Positions 17,068 through 25,492 of a stretch of 64,000 bases of DNA are shown in pieces. The notes below the pieces were generated by a model, which was not told the DNA's origin, made no database searches, and saw only the letters and a program-made list of their open reading frames with translations. Position 1 is the stretch's first letter, and each line of letters opens with the position of its first letter. The stretch covers positions 62,001 to 126,000 of the forward strand of contig JAJPJA010000013.1 of the NCBI GenBank assembly GCA_021324455.1, read 5' to 3'. The DNA comes from Pseudomonadota bacterium. GTDB taxonomy: Bacteria; Desulfobacterota; Binatia; Binatales; Binataceae. The translations under genes and the position numbers were made by a program.

Positions 17068-17922
17068 TCAAGGGTGAAATGCCGCCATCAGGCGCTCCCG
17101 GTAGCGCCTCAAATACTCAAACGGATCGCGCACCCCGAACCATCCCGCGTCTATCATCCGATCCAGGCCGAGCGCTTCCAATTCGCGCACCTCTTCGACG
17201 CCGGTGTTCGCTGCGAGCAGCAGCGACCGTTCAAGCCTCTGCCGCCGTCCCGACTGGCGTTCGAATTCCGTCAACCGCGCGAGCAGACGGCGCGCTTGAT
17301 CCATGGTGGTCGCGATTCCGAACCATCCATCGCCCATCCGCACGGCCCGCTTGAGCGACGCGTCGGTGTTGCCGCCCAGAACGAACGGCGGATGCGGCTG
17401 CTGCACGGGCTGCGGATAGAAGCTGAAGCCCTGGGTCGTGACGGTGCGCCCCGCGAACGACGCCGCCGGCTTGCTCCAGCATTCGGTCATCAGCTCCAGG
17501 TATTCGCCCATGCGCCGGCCCCGGTCCTCGAAGTTGCTACCCATCAGCTCGAATTCGTCCGACATCCATCCCATGCCGACGCCGAAAATGAAGCGCCCGC
17601 GGCTCAGTGCGTCCAGGGTGGCGACCGCTTTCGCGGTGGTGAACGGATTGCGCAGCGGCAGCAGGTAAACGCCGGTGGCAAGGCGGAGCCGGGTGGTGAG
17701 CGCGGCGGCGTACGACAACAGGACAAACGGATCGGAAAACGGGTAGTCGGCCGGCAACTGATAGCGGCCGTCGGACGAGTATGGATAATGGGCCTTGTGA
17801 TCGCCGCGCAGCGCGATGTGGTCGCCCAGCCATACCGACTCAAAGCCCAGTTGCTCGATCGCACGCAGCAGCGCGGCGAGATCCAGTCCCGGAAGTTGAG
17901 CTATAAAGGTGCCGAATTTCAT
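17068..17922 (-). CDS. LLM-class F420-dependent oxidoreductase (284 aa)
   Basis: Short LLM/F420 TIM-barrel protein. MKFGTFIAQLPG, GFESVWLGDHIALRG, LATGVYLLPLRNP, GRFIFGVGMGWMSDEFELMG and PVQQPHPPFVLGGN are typical of the Rv-type F420-dependent subfamily. It closely resembles the truncated gene at 1-528. The start is the ATG at 17922; the open frame continues to 18411, but that part overlaps the GNAT gene. Convergent with acpS. Confidence 0.88.
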   Translation of the reverse strand: MKFGTFIAQLPGLDLAALLRAIEQLGFESVWLGDHIALRGDHKAHYPYSSDGRYQLPADYPFSDPFVLLSYAAALTTRLRLATGVYLLPLRNPFTTAKAVATLDALSRGRFIFGVGMGWMSDEFELMGSNFEDRGRRMGEYLELMTECWSKPAASFAGRTVTTQGFSFYPQPVQQPHPPFVLGGNTDASLKRAVRMGDGWFGIATTMDQARRLLARLTEFERQSGRRQRLERSLLLAANTGVEEVRELEALGLDRMIDAGWFGVRDPFEYLRRYRERLMAAFHP

Positions 17923-17976
17923 GCCCACGGTTGTAGCATCACGCACGCGCGAAGACACGGGTGAGGATTGCGGCCG

Positions 17977-18489
17977 ATGATTAATGCCGGTGCGCTGCTG
18001 ATACGGCCCTGGCGCCGCTCCGATGTTGCGGCCCTGGTGCGCCACGCCAATAACCGGAAAATCTGGCTCAACCTGCGCGACCGCTTTCCGCATCCTTATA
18101 CGGCGGCCGACGCGCAGGCGTGGTTGGAGCTGCGGGCAAAAGATAGGGGCGATCCGCATAACTTTGCGATCGAATTTGACCGCCAGGCAATCGGAGCAAT
18201 CGGACTTGAATTGCTCACCGACGTCCATCGAATGACGGCGGAGATTGGCTATTGGATCGGCGAATCGATGTGGGGCCGCGGCTTCGCCACGCTTGCGCTG
18301 AAAGCGGTCACAGAATATGCGTTCCGGACATTTCCGCTGCGCCGGCTCCAGGCCACGGTGTTCGAATGGAATCCGGCCTCCGCACGAGTGCTGGAAAAGG
18401 CAGGCTATCAACTGGAGGGCCGGCTGCGCAATTACGTGTTCAAGGACAGCCGTGTGGGCGGCGCCCTGATGTACGCGAAAATAAAGTAG
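17977..18489 (+). CDS. GNAT N-acetyltransferase, RimJ/RimL type (170 aa)
   Basis: Acetyl-CoA-dependent acyltransferase. It shows LLIRPWRRSDVAALVRHAN at the N-terminus, the acetyl-CoA loop ESMWGRGFATLALKAV and the NPASARVLEKAGYQLEG signature. GTGAGGA (17961-17967) sets ATG 17977 rather than the upstream TTG. The substrate may be a ribosomal protein N-terminus or a small amine; not resolvable. Confidence 0.87.
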   Translation: MINAGALLIRPWRRSDVAALVRHANNRKIWLNLRDRFPHPYTAADAQAWLELRAKDRGDPHNFAIEFDRQAIGAIGLELLTDVHRMTAEIGYWIGESMWGRGFATLALKAVTEYAFRTFPLRRLQATVFEWNPASARVLEKAGYQLEGRLRNYVFKDSRVGGALMYAKIK

Positions 18490-18709
18490 GACCGCACCCC
18501 GGGCCGCGGTCTACACGCGAGCGCGTTGGCGCCGGCGTTTCAGGCGAACGCGGAGCAGCGGCCGCCGCGGAGTCCCGCCCGATCCATATCAAATATCCCG
18601 CGACCGGCCCCGCCCCTCGCACTTTGCGAGCGCGCGAGCATCCCGCTTGCGGCTTTCGCACACGATCACACGGCTTTAACACTGCGGAAACATTCGAAGG
18701 CTACGGTCC

Positions 18710-18745
18710 TTGCATAGATAATACGTCTCCATATATATGGAACCA
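18710..18745 (+). promoter_or_regulatory. Candidate promoter and ArsR operator of the arsenic operon
   Basis: CCATATATATGG (18729-18740) is a perfect 12-bp palindrome 4 bases before the ArsR-ArsC start codon, a likely ArsR-family operator. TTGCAT (18710-18715) and TATATA (18732-18737) are spaced 16 bases as -35/-10 boxes. With that -10, transcription would begin at or next to the ATG, and no Shine-Dalgarno is present, so the mRNA may be leaderless. Inference from sequence only. Confidence 0.45.
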
Positions 18746-19575
18746 TGACTAAGGCAGACATTATAGCGGCGTTGTCCGCGCTGGCGCAGGAGACCCGGCT
18801 GGACATTGTGCGGATGTTGGTGGAGCGCGGCCCGGCCGGCCTGCCGGCCGGAGAAATCGGCGACCGGCTGAGGTTGCCTTCTCCCACTTTGGCCTTTCAC
18901 CTCAATCAGCTCAGGCACGCGGCCCTGGTCAGCTCGCGCCGGCAGAGCAGGCTGATCATCTACAGCGCCAGATTCCGCACGATGAGCAGCCTCATCGAAT
19001 ATCTCAGGCGCAACTGCTGCACCGCGGCGCCGGCGCGCGGCGCGCCCGACGGCGCAGGCGCGACCGCCGAGCCGGGGCACAGGCTTAACGTGCTGTTCCT
19101 GTGCACGCACAACTCGGCGCGCAGCATCATGGCGGAGTGCGCGATGAACCGATGGGGCGGCGGGAGATTTCGCGCCTTCAGCGCCGGCAGCAAACCGCGC
19201 GGCGCGGTCCATCCGATCACGCTGCAGGTGCTCAAGGAGTTGGAATACGAAACCGCCGGACTCAAGAGCAAGGACTGGAATGAATTTGCGCGGCCTGACA
19301 GCCCGCCCCTCGATTTCGTCTTCACCCTCTGCGACCGCGCCGCCCAGGAGCCATGCCCAACGTGGCCGGGCCAACCGATCAGAGCCCATTGGGCGGTTCG
19401 GGATCCGGTCGCGGTCAGAGGCGCCTTCGCCGCCAGGCGGCGGGCATTCCTCAACGCCTGCAGCAATTTAGAGCAGCGGATTCGGATTTTCACCGCGCTT
19501 CCGGTCGAAACCCTGGAACGCTTCGCTTTGGAACGCTTTGTTGCGGAGATTGGGAAGTTGAACCTTGCGGCCTGA
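18745..19575 (+). CDS. ArsR regulator - ArsC arsenate reductase fusion (276 aa)
   Basis: Residues 1-92 form an ArsR/SmtB winged helix ([16 protein letters not shown], recognition segment [17 protein letters not shown]) ending in vicinal C91-C92, a plausible As(III) site. After a Gly/Ala/Pro linker, residues about 113-276 are a low-molecular-weight-phosphatase-type arsenate reductase with P-loop LFLC120THNSARS and the relay cysteines C196 and C204 in [16 protein letters not shown]. One chain could thus reduce As(V), sense As(III) and release its own operator. First gene of the arsenic island, 29 bases before GAPDH. Confidence 0.9.
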   Translation: MTKADIIAALSALAQETRLDIVRMLVERGPAGLPAGEIGDRLRLPSPTLAFHLNQLRHAALVSSRRQSRLIIYSARFRTMSSLIEYLRRNCCTAAPARGAPDGAGATAEPGHRLNVLFLCTHNSARSIMAECAMNRWGGGRFRAFSAGSKPRGAVHPITLQVLKELEYETAGLKSKDWNEFARPDSPPLDFVFTLCDRAAQEPCPTWPGQPIRAHWAVRDPVAVRGAFAARRRAFLNACSNLEQRIRIFTALPVETLERFALERFVAEIGKLNLAA

Positions 19576-19604
19576 CGGCCTCTTGGGCGCATGAAGGAAA
19601 GCAG

Positions 19605-20651
19605 ATGCTCGTTCGGGTGGGAATCAATGGATTTGGCCGCATGGGACGGCTGGCGATGCGCGCCGCCTTCGGCATGCGGGAAATCAAAATCGTTCATATC
19701 AACGAGCTGAAGGGCGGCCCTGAAACCTCCGCGCACCTGCTGGAATTCGACAGCGTCCACGGCCGCTGGAGAATGCCGATAGCGGCGGACCCGCTGGGAC
19801 TGACGGTTGCAGGCGAGCGCATCGGCTACAGCAATCTCGCAACTCCGGGCGAGGTGCGGTGGGACCGGGCCGGCGTCGAGCTTGTCCTCGAATGCTCCGG
19901 CAGATTCCTTACGGCTGAAGCCCTTAAGCCGTATTTTGAACGGGGCGTTCGCAAAGTTGTGGTCGCGGCGCCCGTCAAACAGGGCGCGCTCAACGTGGTG
20001 ATGGGCGTCAACGACCATTTGTACGACCCGGCACTGCACCACATCGTCACCGCGGCCTCATGCACCACCAACTGCCTCGCACCGGTGGTCAAAGTGGTGC
20101 ATGAAAAACTGGGCATCCGGCACGGCGTCATCACCACGATTCATGACGTGACCAACACGCAGACGGTGGTGGATTTGGCGCACAAGGATCTGCGCCGCGC
20201 CCGCTCCGCGCTGATGTCGTTGGTGCCGACGACCACCGGTTCCGCCGCTGCCATCGGCCTCATCTACCCCGAGCTTAAGGGCAGGCTTAACGGAATGGCG
20301 GTCCGCGTTCCGCTGCTGAACGCTTCGCTGACCGATTGCGTGTTCGAGGTGGCGCGGCCGACGAGCGCCGCGGAGGTCAACCAATATTTGCGTGCCGCGG
20401 CTGAGGGGGAGCTGTCCGGCGTGCTGGGCTTCGAGGAGCGTCCGCTGGTCTCGGTTGACTTCCTCAACGACCCGCGCTCCTCCATCGTTGACGGCCCTTC
20501 CAGCATGGTCGTGGATGGCACGCAGGTCAAAGTGGCCGCCTGGTACGACAACGAATGGGGCTACGTCAACCGGCTGGTCGAACTGGCCGGCAAGGTCGCC
20601 GCCAGCTTGTCCCCGGCGGGGCGCGCAGCGGCCGGCGGTACCGGGCAATGA
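19605..20651 (+). CDS. ArsJ-associated glyceraldehyde-3-phosphate dehydrogenase (348 aa)
   Basis: Type [24 protein letters not shown] nucleotide fold, catalytic C153 in [21 protein letters not shown] and [11 protein letters not shown]. Adjacent to arsJ, it is expected to use arsenate in place of phosphate and produce unstable 1-arseno-3-phosphoglycerate for export, as known for ArsJ operons; this is an assignment from context. GAAGGAAA precedes ATG 19605. It ends in an ATGA overlap with arsJ, so translation is coupled. Confidence 0.93.
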   Translation: MLVRVGINGFGRMGRLAMRAAFGMREIKIVHINELKGGPETSAHLLEFDSVHGRWRMPIAADPLGLTVAGERIGYSNLATPGEVRWDRAGVELVLECSGRFLTAEALKPYFERGVRKVVVAAPVKQGALNVVMGVNDHLYDPALHHIVTAASCTTNCLAPVVKVVHEKLGIRHGVITTIHDVTNTQTVVDLAHKDLRRARSALMSLVPTTTGSAAAIGLIYPELKGRLNGMAVRVPLLNASLTDCVFEVARPTSAAEVNQYLRAAAEGELSGVLGFEERPLVSVDFLNDPRSSIVDGPSSMVVDGTQVKVAAWYDNEWGYVNRLVELAGKVAASLSPAGRAAAGGTGQ

Positions 20652-21895
20652 CGACCGGCGTGCGCAATTACGCCCTGGTCACCGGGGCCTATTGGGGATT
20701 CACGCTGACCGACGGCGCCCTGCGGATGCTGGTGCTGCTGCATTTCGATCGGCTCGGATACAGCGCGGTCGAGATCGCCTTTTTGTTTCTGTTTTACGAA
20801 TTCTTCGGCGTCGTCACCAACCTGCTGGGTGGCTGGATTGCGGCCCGTTCCGGATTGAAGGCGACCCTGTACGGCGGCTTGCTGCTCCAAATCGCGGCGC
20901 TGATCATGCTCGCCTTCCTTCAGCCGGCCTGGACTCGAATGACCTCGGTCGCTTACGTGATGAGCGCGCAGGCCCTGTCGGGCATCGCCAAAGACCTGAC
21001 CAAGATGAGCGCCAAGAGCGCGATCAAAGTCGTGGTTGCGCAGGGCGAGGAAGGAGCGCTGTTCAAGTGGGTGGCCCGGCTGACCGGTTCAAAGAACGCA
21101 TTGAAGGGTGCGGGTTTCTTCATGGGCGCCGCTCTGCTGACGGCGCTGGGCTTTGTCGGCGCGCTGGCGGCCATGGCGGCCGGCCTGTTGATGGTGCTGC
21201 CGGGAACCGTAGTGGCGCTGCCGGCGGGCATGGGGAAAGCCAAATCGAAAGTCAAATTTACGGCTCTGTTTTCAAAAAGCTCGGCGGTGAACTGGCTGTC
21301 CGCGGCGCGCCTGTTTCTGTTCTGCGCGCGCGACGTGTGGTTCGTGGTGGGTTTGCCGGTGTTTTTGGCTTCGGCGCTTGGCTGGTCCTTCATGCAGGTG
21401 GGAGCGTTCGTCGCCGCGTGGTTCATCGGCTACGGCATGATTCAGGCGATCGTGCCGGAAATTCTGCGTCAATCCGGAGCGCGCGCGGGAGTCACGGGAG
21501 ACACCGCGCGCCTGTGGGCCTTTATCCTGATGGTCATTCCGGCCGCGCTGGCGGCCGCACTTGAACTGCGCGCCAGACCGTCGCCCGCGCTCATGATCGG
21601 TCTGGGCCTTTTCATGATCGTCTTCGCGATCAACTCCGCGGTCCACTCCTACCTGATTCTGGCTTACTCCGAAGACGACCAGGTGGCGACCAACGTCGGC
21701 TTTTATTACATGGCGAATGCCGGCGGCAGGCTTCTCGGCACTCTTTTGTCGGGTGTGGTCTTCGAATTGTACGGCTTTGTCGGCTGCCTGCTGGCGTCAG
21801 CTCTGATGGTGCTGGCCGCGAGCCTCCTGTCGTTCAATCTTCCGCGCGGTCGCGCAGTCCCGCTGACGGTGAAATTGACCGAGGCCGAGGCGTAA
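20648..21895 (+). CDS. arsJ: Organoarsenical efflux MFS transporter ArsJ (415 aa)
   Basis: Major-facilitator protein with about 12 hydrophobic segments. The N-terminus [21 protein letters not shown], the [19 protein letters not shown] loop and [18 protein letters not shown] are strongly ArsJ-like. It exports 1-arseno-3-phosphoglycerate made by the neighbouring GAPDH, giving arsenate resistance without reduction. The start overlaps the GAPDH stop (ATGA). Inner membrane. Confidence 0.93.
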   Translation: MTTGVRNYALVTGAYWGFTLTDGALRMLVLLHFDRLGYSAVEIAFLFLFYEFFGVVTNLLGGWIAARSGLKATLYGGLLLQIAALIMLAFLQPAWTRMTSVAYVMSAQALSGIAKDLTKMSAKSAIKVVVAQGEEGALFKWVARLTGSKNALKGAGFFMGAALLTALGFVGALAAMAAGLLMVLPGTVVALPAGMGKAKSKVKFTALFSKSSAVNWLSAARLFLFCARDVWFVVGLPVFLASALGWSFMQVGAFVAAWFIGYGMIQAIVPEILRQSGARAGVTGDTARLWAFILMVIPAALAAALELRARPSPALMIGLGLFMIVFAINSAVHSYLILAYSEDDQVATNVGFYYMANAGGRLLGTLLSGVVFELYGFVGCLLASALMVLAASLLSFNLPRGRAVPLTVKLTEAEA

Positions 21896-21938
21896 CCCGG
21901 TCCTGACTGAGGGCCGCGCTGTCAACGGAGAAAACCCC

Positions 21939-23105
21939 GTGAAGAGCAAAGCCGGGTTGATATCGGGTGCCATGCTGTTTCTTGTCGCTCTGGGCGCCGT
22001 GCCGCCGCGTACGGCCACAGCGCAGGCGGATCGGCTGGTGATCAGCGGCGGCGGCTCGACCTTCGCCTATCCCATGTACAGGAAATGGATCGAGGAATAC
22101 GAGAAAGACCATCCCGCGGTGCATCTCACCTACGTGTCGAACGGTTCGGGCGCCGGCATCCACGATATCATGATGGGCACCGTCGATTACGCCGGCACCG
22201 ACGGTCCCCTGACGAAGACCCAGATGCTCGATTTCACCGCTCATCGCAACTGCGACGTGCTGCACTTTCCGCTGGCGATCGGAGCGGACGTGCCGATCTA
22301 CAACTTACCCGGGATAACCCGCGAGCTTAACTTCACCGCGCAGGCGCTGGCCGGCATCTTCCTGGGGAGCATCACGAAATGGAACGATCCGGAGATCGCC
22401 CAAGCCAATCCGCGCGCAGCGCTTCCCGACCATGAAATCGCCGCGGTTCATCGCCGGGACGGAAGCGGAACCACCTATGTGTGGACCGACTATCTATCCA
22501 AGGTCAGCTCAGACTGGCGCCAGCGCGCGGGGGCGGGAATCTCCGTCAGCTGGCCGGTCGGAGTCGCGGCCAAGGGCAATGAAGGCGTGGTCCAGGCGGT
22601 GGCGCGCATTCCCTATTCCATCGGTTACGTGGAGCTGACCTATGCGGTTGGCAAACGACTGCTCTATGGAACGGTAGCCAACCGCTCCGGCCGGTTCATC
22701 AAGGCCAATCTGGCAGGCCTTACGACGGCGGCCGCGGGTATCGCGGACCAGATGCCCGCGGACTTCAGGGTTTCGATTACCGACGCGCCAGGCCAGGATG
22801 CCTATCCGATCTCGAGCTTTACCTGGATGCTGGTTCCTTCGGTTATCACGGATTCGGCCAGGCGCGCCGCGATCATAGAGTTTCTGCAGTGGGGCCTTAC
22901 CAAAGGTCAGGACTATCTCGAACCCCTGTCCTATGCGCGGCTGCCGGGGGCGGTAATCGCCCGCGAACAAAAAGCCCTGGACGAAATCAAGCTGTCCAGT
23001 CAGGCGGATCAGCCCCGGACCGACGCTCTGGTTATGGAAATCCTTCCTTCGCGGATGGTTCAAGCGCAATGCCCATCAGGCCAAAGGAGCGGACGGCGAT
23101 TATGA
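21939..23105 (+). CDS. PstS-like phosphate/arsenate substrate-binding protein (388 aa)
   Basis: Periplasmic PBP-II protein of the PstS family. It has a signal peptide (about residues 1-28, hydrophobic AMLFLVALGAVPP, probable cut after TATAQA), the anion loops GGGSTFAYPMYRKW, VSNGSGAGIHDIMMGTVDYAGTDGPL and RRDGSGTTYVW. A GTG start is set by GGAG 8 bases upstream. No pstC, pstA or pstB gene is nearby, so it may serve a distant Pst transporter or act as an oxyanion scavenger. The last 15 residues are unusually basic and polar. Confidence 0.88.
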   Translation: MKSKAGLISGAMLFLVALGAVPPRTATAQADRLVISGGGSTFAYPMYRKWIEEYEKDHPAVHLTYVSNGSGAGIHDIMMGTVDYAGTDGPLTKTQMLDFTAHRNCDVLHFPLAIGADVPIYNLPGITRELNFTAQALAGIFLGSITKWNDPEIAQANPRAALPDHEIAAVHRRDGSGTTYVWTDYLSKVSSDWRQRAGAGISVSWPVGVAAKGNEGVVQAVARIPYSIGYVELTYAVGKRLLYGTVANRSGRFIKANLAGLTTAAAGIADQMPADFRVSITDAPGQDAYPISSFTWMLVPSVITDSARRAAIIEFLQWGLTKGQDYLEPLSYARLPGAVIAREQKALDEIKLSSQADQPRTDALVMEILPSRMVQAQCPSGQRSGRRL

Positions 23106-23293
23106 AAAAACGCGCCGACGTCAGCCACGAAGACTGGGAGCTCTGCCGCCGCTACGTTGATGAGATGAAGCGCAAGGGACTCTCAGCGCACGAGCCCTGG
23201 GAGCATGAGCTGGAAGCCTGGATGGCGCATCCCGACCGCTACCCCAGAAGGTCGACCCTCGCCAAGCTCCGTATCCGTTCGGGCAAGGCATAA
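23102..23293 (+). CDS. Small uncharacterised protein of the arsenic operon (63 aa)
   Basis: A highly charged, probably cytosolic helical protein beginning MKKRADVSHEDWELCRRYV and rich in Arg, Glu, His and Trp (HEPWEHELEAWMAHP). The ATG overlaps the PstS stop as ATGA, indicating translational coupling. It has two-helix character and one cysteine, with no recognised domain. Being inside the arsenic operon it may have a metalloid-linked role, which is inference. Confidence 0.65.
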   Translation: MKKRADVSHEDWELCRRYVDEMKRKGLSAHEPWEHELEAWMAHPDRYPRRSTLAKLRIRSGKA

Positions 23294-23387
23294 GTTGCCA
23301 ACCCCGCGCCGCCGCGGCGCCTTCCGCCGATCTGAAAAATCCAATTCGCAAACCGGTCAGGTCGACCCATCTTGATCCGGATTATAT

Positions 23388-23403
23388 TTCTATGTTACTA
23401 GAA
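23388..23403 (+). promoter_or_regulatory. Candidate operator of the second ArsR gene
   Basis: TTCTA (23388-23392) and TAGAA (23399-23403) form a perfect inverted repeat with a 6-base spacer, 8 bases before ATG 23412 in an AT-rich stretch. The sequence differs from the CCATATATATGG site at 18729, so the two ArsR proteins probably do not share an operator. Confidence 0.4.
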
Positions 23404-23411
23404 TTATCGTA

Positions 23412-23849
23412 ATGAAGCGGCGCATCGAACAGCTCAGCGCGCTGGGACAGGAGGAGCGCCTCGCGATCTTCCGCTTGCTGGTGCGCGCCGGACCGCAGGG
23501 TAACTGCGTCGACCAAATCAAGCGCCGGCTCAAAACCCCGGGCTCCACGCTCTCCCACCACCTGGATACGCTGACGCGCTCGGGCCTGCTCAGCGCGCGC
23601 CGCGCGGGCCGCTTCATCCACTATGCGGTGAACTGGCGCGAGGCCGCCAATCTGATTCGATTTCTCACTGAAGACTGCTGCGCCGAGATGCACGCCAGGT
23701 TCTCGCCCGACCCGCAGACCGGCGCCGGCGTGGGGAATCCGTGCTGTTCACAGGCGGCCAAACGCCCGAGGCGGACACGTCGGGCTGCCGCGGCATCTGA
23801 AAAAGCCGAGGCACGGACCAGTTCGGAAAACGGCAACAGGAGGCCATGA
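23412..23849 (+). CDS. ArsR-family metalloregulator (145 aa)
   Basis: Winged-helix regulator: LGQEERLAIFRLLVRAGPQ, recognition segment TPGSTLSHHLDTLTRSGLL, beta-wing RRAGRFIHYAV. C89-C90 (TEDCCAEMH) and C32 could form an As(III) or methyl-As(III) site; a further CC pair lies in the basic C-terminal tail. It overlaps or abuts arsI downstream, so it likely controls the arsI unit. No strong Shine-Dalgarno precedes ATG 23412. Confidence 0.88.
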   Translation: MKRRIEQLSALGQEERLAIFRLLVRAGPQGNCVDQIKRRLKTPGSTLSHHLDTLTRSGLLSARRAGRFIHYAVNWREAANLIRFLTEDCCAEMHARFSPDPQTGAGVGNPCCSQAAKRPRRTRRAAAASEKAEARTSSENGNRRP

Positions 23850-23851
23850 TA

Positions 23852-24313
23852 ATGAATCGATTCCACGTTCATGTTCGCGTCGCCGACCTCGATGCGTCGG
23901 TGCGTTTCTATTCCAACCTCTTTGGGGAGCCGCCGGCGGTGCTCAAACCGGACTATGCGAAGTGGATGCTGGACGACCCGCGGGTCAATTTCGCGATCAG
24001 TTCCGGAGCGCAAACTCCCGCCATCGATCATCTGGGTTTTCAGGTGGACTCGGATGAACAACTGGCGGCGGTCGCGCAGCGGCTGACCGCGGCTGGAGAA
24101 CCGGTCGTGGAACAGGAAAACGCCGCGTGCTGCTACGCCCGCGGCAACAAGCGCTGGGTCAGCGACCCCAGCGGGATTCCATGGGAGACCTTTCACACGC
24201 TGGGCGCAAGCACCGTATACGGCTCTGACATTGTGGTTGTGAAAGAGCGGCAGCCGGCGCAGGCGTGCTGCGCGCCGGCCGCGGGCGGCTGCTGCGCCCA
24301 GTCCAAATCGTAG
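23852..24313 (+). CDS. arsI: ArsI-type C-As lyase, VOC family (153 aa)
   Basis: Vicinal-oxygen-chelate dioxygenase expected to cleave the C-As bond of trivalent methyl or aromatic arsenicals. Fe(II) ligands are visible as H5 (or H7) in RFHVHVRV, H60 in DHLGFQV and E112 in WETFHT. The substrate-binding C93-C94 pair lies in NAACCYARGNKRW, and the C-terminus is a Cys-rich tail (ACCAPAAGGCC). The start at 23852 is chosen because AGGAGG (23838-23843) is 8 bases away; ATG 23846 would be only 2 bases away. Overlap of reading units with arsR implies co-transcription. Confidence 0.9.
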   Translation: MNRFHVHVRVADLDASVRFYSNLFGEPPAVLKPDYAKWMLDDPRVNFAISSGAQTPAIDHLGFQVDSDEQLAAVAQRLTAAGEPVVEQENAACCYARGNKRWVSDPSGIPWETFHTLGASTVYGSDIVVVKERQPAQACCAPAAGGCCAQSKS

Positions 24314-24328
24314 CGGGGAAAAGACTCG

Positions 24329-24865
24329 CTAGCGGTCCGAGGCCGGGACAGCGGCTGGCCCGCCGGGGGGGTTGGAGGGCTGGCCGACTTCGGTTGCCGC
24401 CGACGCGGGAGCTTCGGTTTCGATCGAAATGATCAGGGTACCGCGTTCGTAGCGGGGACCGCCGACCATGAAAATCCCGTGGTTCATGATTTTCAGGTCG
24501 GTTGTCATCATCGGTTCCTCGCCCTGAAACAGCATCACCTCCATCCTGATCATCTCGCCGTCCATGCCGATCGGCTCGATATGCAGGATACGGCCGCCGG
24601 GCAGCGCGAAAGTCGCCGTCTGGCCGAATCCAGTGCGGACCTCCTCATGCCGCACCAGGCGGTAGGTGCTGTAATTGAACAGGCGCATGAGGCGATGCTT
24701 GAGCCAGGCAAGCTGCCTGTCGCATCCCTGATTGGTATCCGCGGCCAGCACCGAATCGATCTTTACTTCGACCTGCTCTTTGGATTTCTGCGCGGCCACC
24801 GCCGCCACCGCGATCAGCAGCAGCAGAATGGCGACACCGGAACGTTTACGCAATCTGTCAGTCAT
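24329..24865 (-). CDS. Exported protein linked to sigma/anti-sigma pair (178 aa)
   Basis: N-terminal signal peptide (MTDRLRKRSGVAILLLLIAV, cut near AVAAQ), then a helical segment and a beta-rich domain (TATFALPGGRILHIEPI, RGTLIISIETEA). The C-terminal tail is Pro/Ala/Ser-rich and probably disordered. Function unknown; similar exported proteins often follow ECF sigma/anti-sigma genes. The ATG overlaps the anti-sigma stop (ATGACTGA), indicating coupling in the polA-sigma-anti-sigma transcript. Confidence 0.7.
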   Translation of the reverse strand: MTDRLRKRSGVAILLLLIAVAAVAAQKSKEQVEVKIDSVLAADTNQGCDRQLAWLKHRLMRLFNYSTYRLVRHEEVRTGFGQTATFALPGGRILHIEPIGMDGEMIRMEVMLFQGEEPMMTTDLKIMNHGIFMVGGPRYERGTLIISIETEAPASAATEVGQPSNPPGGPAAVPASDR

Positions 24866-25490
24866 TGCCTGAAGCGTCATCGCCAAGCCAGATCACGGTG
24901 GTTTTGTAATCGGGCTCGCTCCACATGGCCACCGAGGGATGCCTTGACTCCAGCCGCGAGATGAAGGTCTCACTGTTGAAGGGCGCCGCCTGGGCAGCCG
25001 CAGCCGGTGCGGCGGCGGCCGTGTTTTGTGCCTGATCTGGAATTTGGATTGAGGTTGAATTGCGGTTGAGACTGCGCGCGGCCGCGTCCGCGCCGCCGGA
25101 TTGCCGATGACCCAGCCATGGGATACCGCCGACCACCTGCGGCTGCTGCCACAACACCAGGGCCAGGCTTGCCATCGCGGCGGCGGCGCCGGTCACCGAT
25201 ATCGCCGCGATCCATCGCTCGCGCATCCGCTCGCGCCAGTCGAAGAAGCGCTCGCGCAGCGAAGGACGGCGGCGGGGAATCGCGTTGAGCACGCTTTCGG
25301 CGAAACCCTCCAGCGACGGCATCGCGACCGCGCTGCGCAGGTGATGCCCGAGCAGGACGTAATCGAGCAGGGTCTCTTTGCAGCCGCCGCAGTTATCCAG
25401 ATGATGGGTGACCTGCTCGGATTCCAGAGCGGTGAGTTCGCCGTCGGTATAGGCGCTGAGCAGAGGTTCGATTTCGCTGCAATGAGCCAC
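24858..25490 (-). CDS. Anti-sigma factor with zinc-finger domain (210 aa)
   Basis: Membrane-anchored anti-sigma factor. The N-terminal zinc-binding anti-sigma fold contains HHLDNCGGCKE (H-x3-C-x2-C) at about residues 29-39 and an upstream His/Cys. A single transmembrane segment (WIAAISVTGAAAAMASLALV) lies near residue 93-115, then an Ala/Gln-rich periplasmic linker. The start is GTG 25490, two bases after the sigma-factor stop. It should hold the adjacent sigma factor inactive. Confidence 0.88.
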   Translation of the reverse strand: MAHCSEIEPLLSAYTDGELTALESEQVTHHLDNCGGCKETLLDYVLLGHHLRSAVAMPSLEGFAESVLNAIPRRRPSLRERFFDWRERMRERWIAAISVTGAAAAMASLALVLWQQPQVVGGIPWLGHRQSGGADAAARSLNRNSTSIQIPDQAQNTAAAAPAAAAQAAPFNSETFISRLESRHPSVAMWSEPDYKTTVIWLGDDASGND

Positions 25491-25492
25491 GG

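Noticed and set aside
18960-20042. 360-aa minus-strand ORF across the ArsR-ArsC fusion and GAPDH
   Set aside because: It is antisense to two well-supported genes and shows no family motif.
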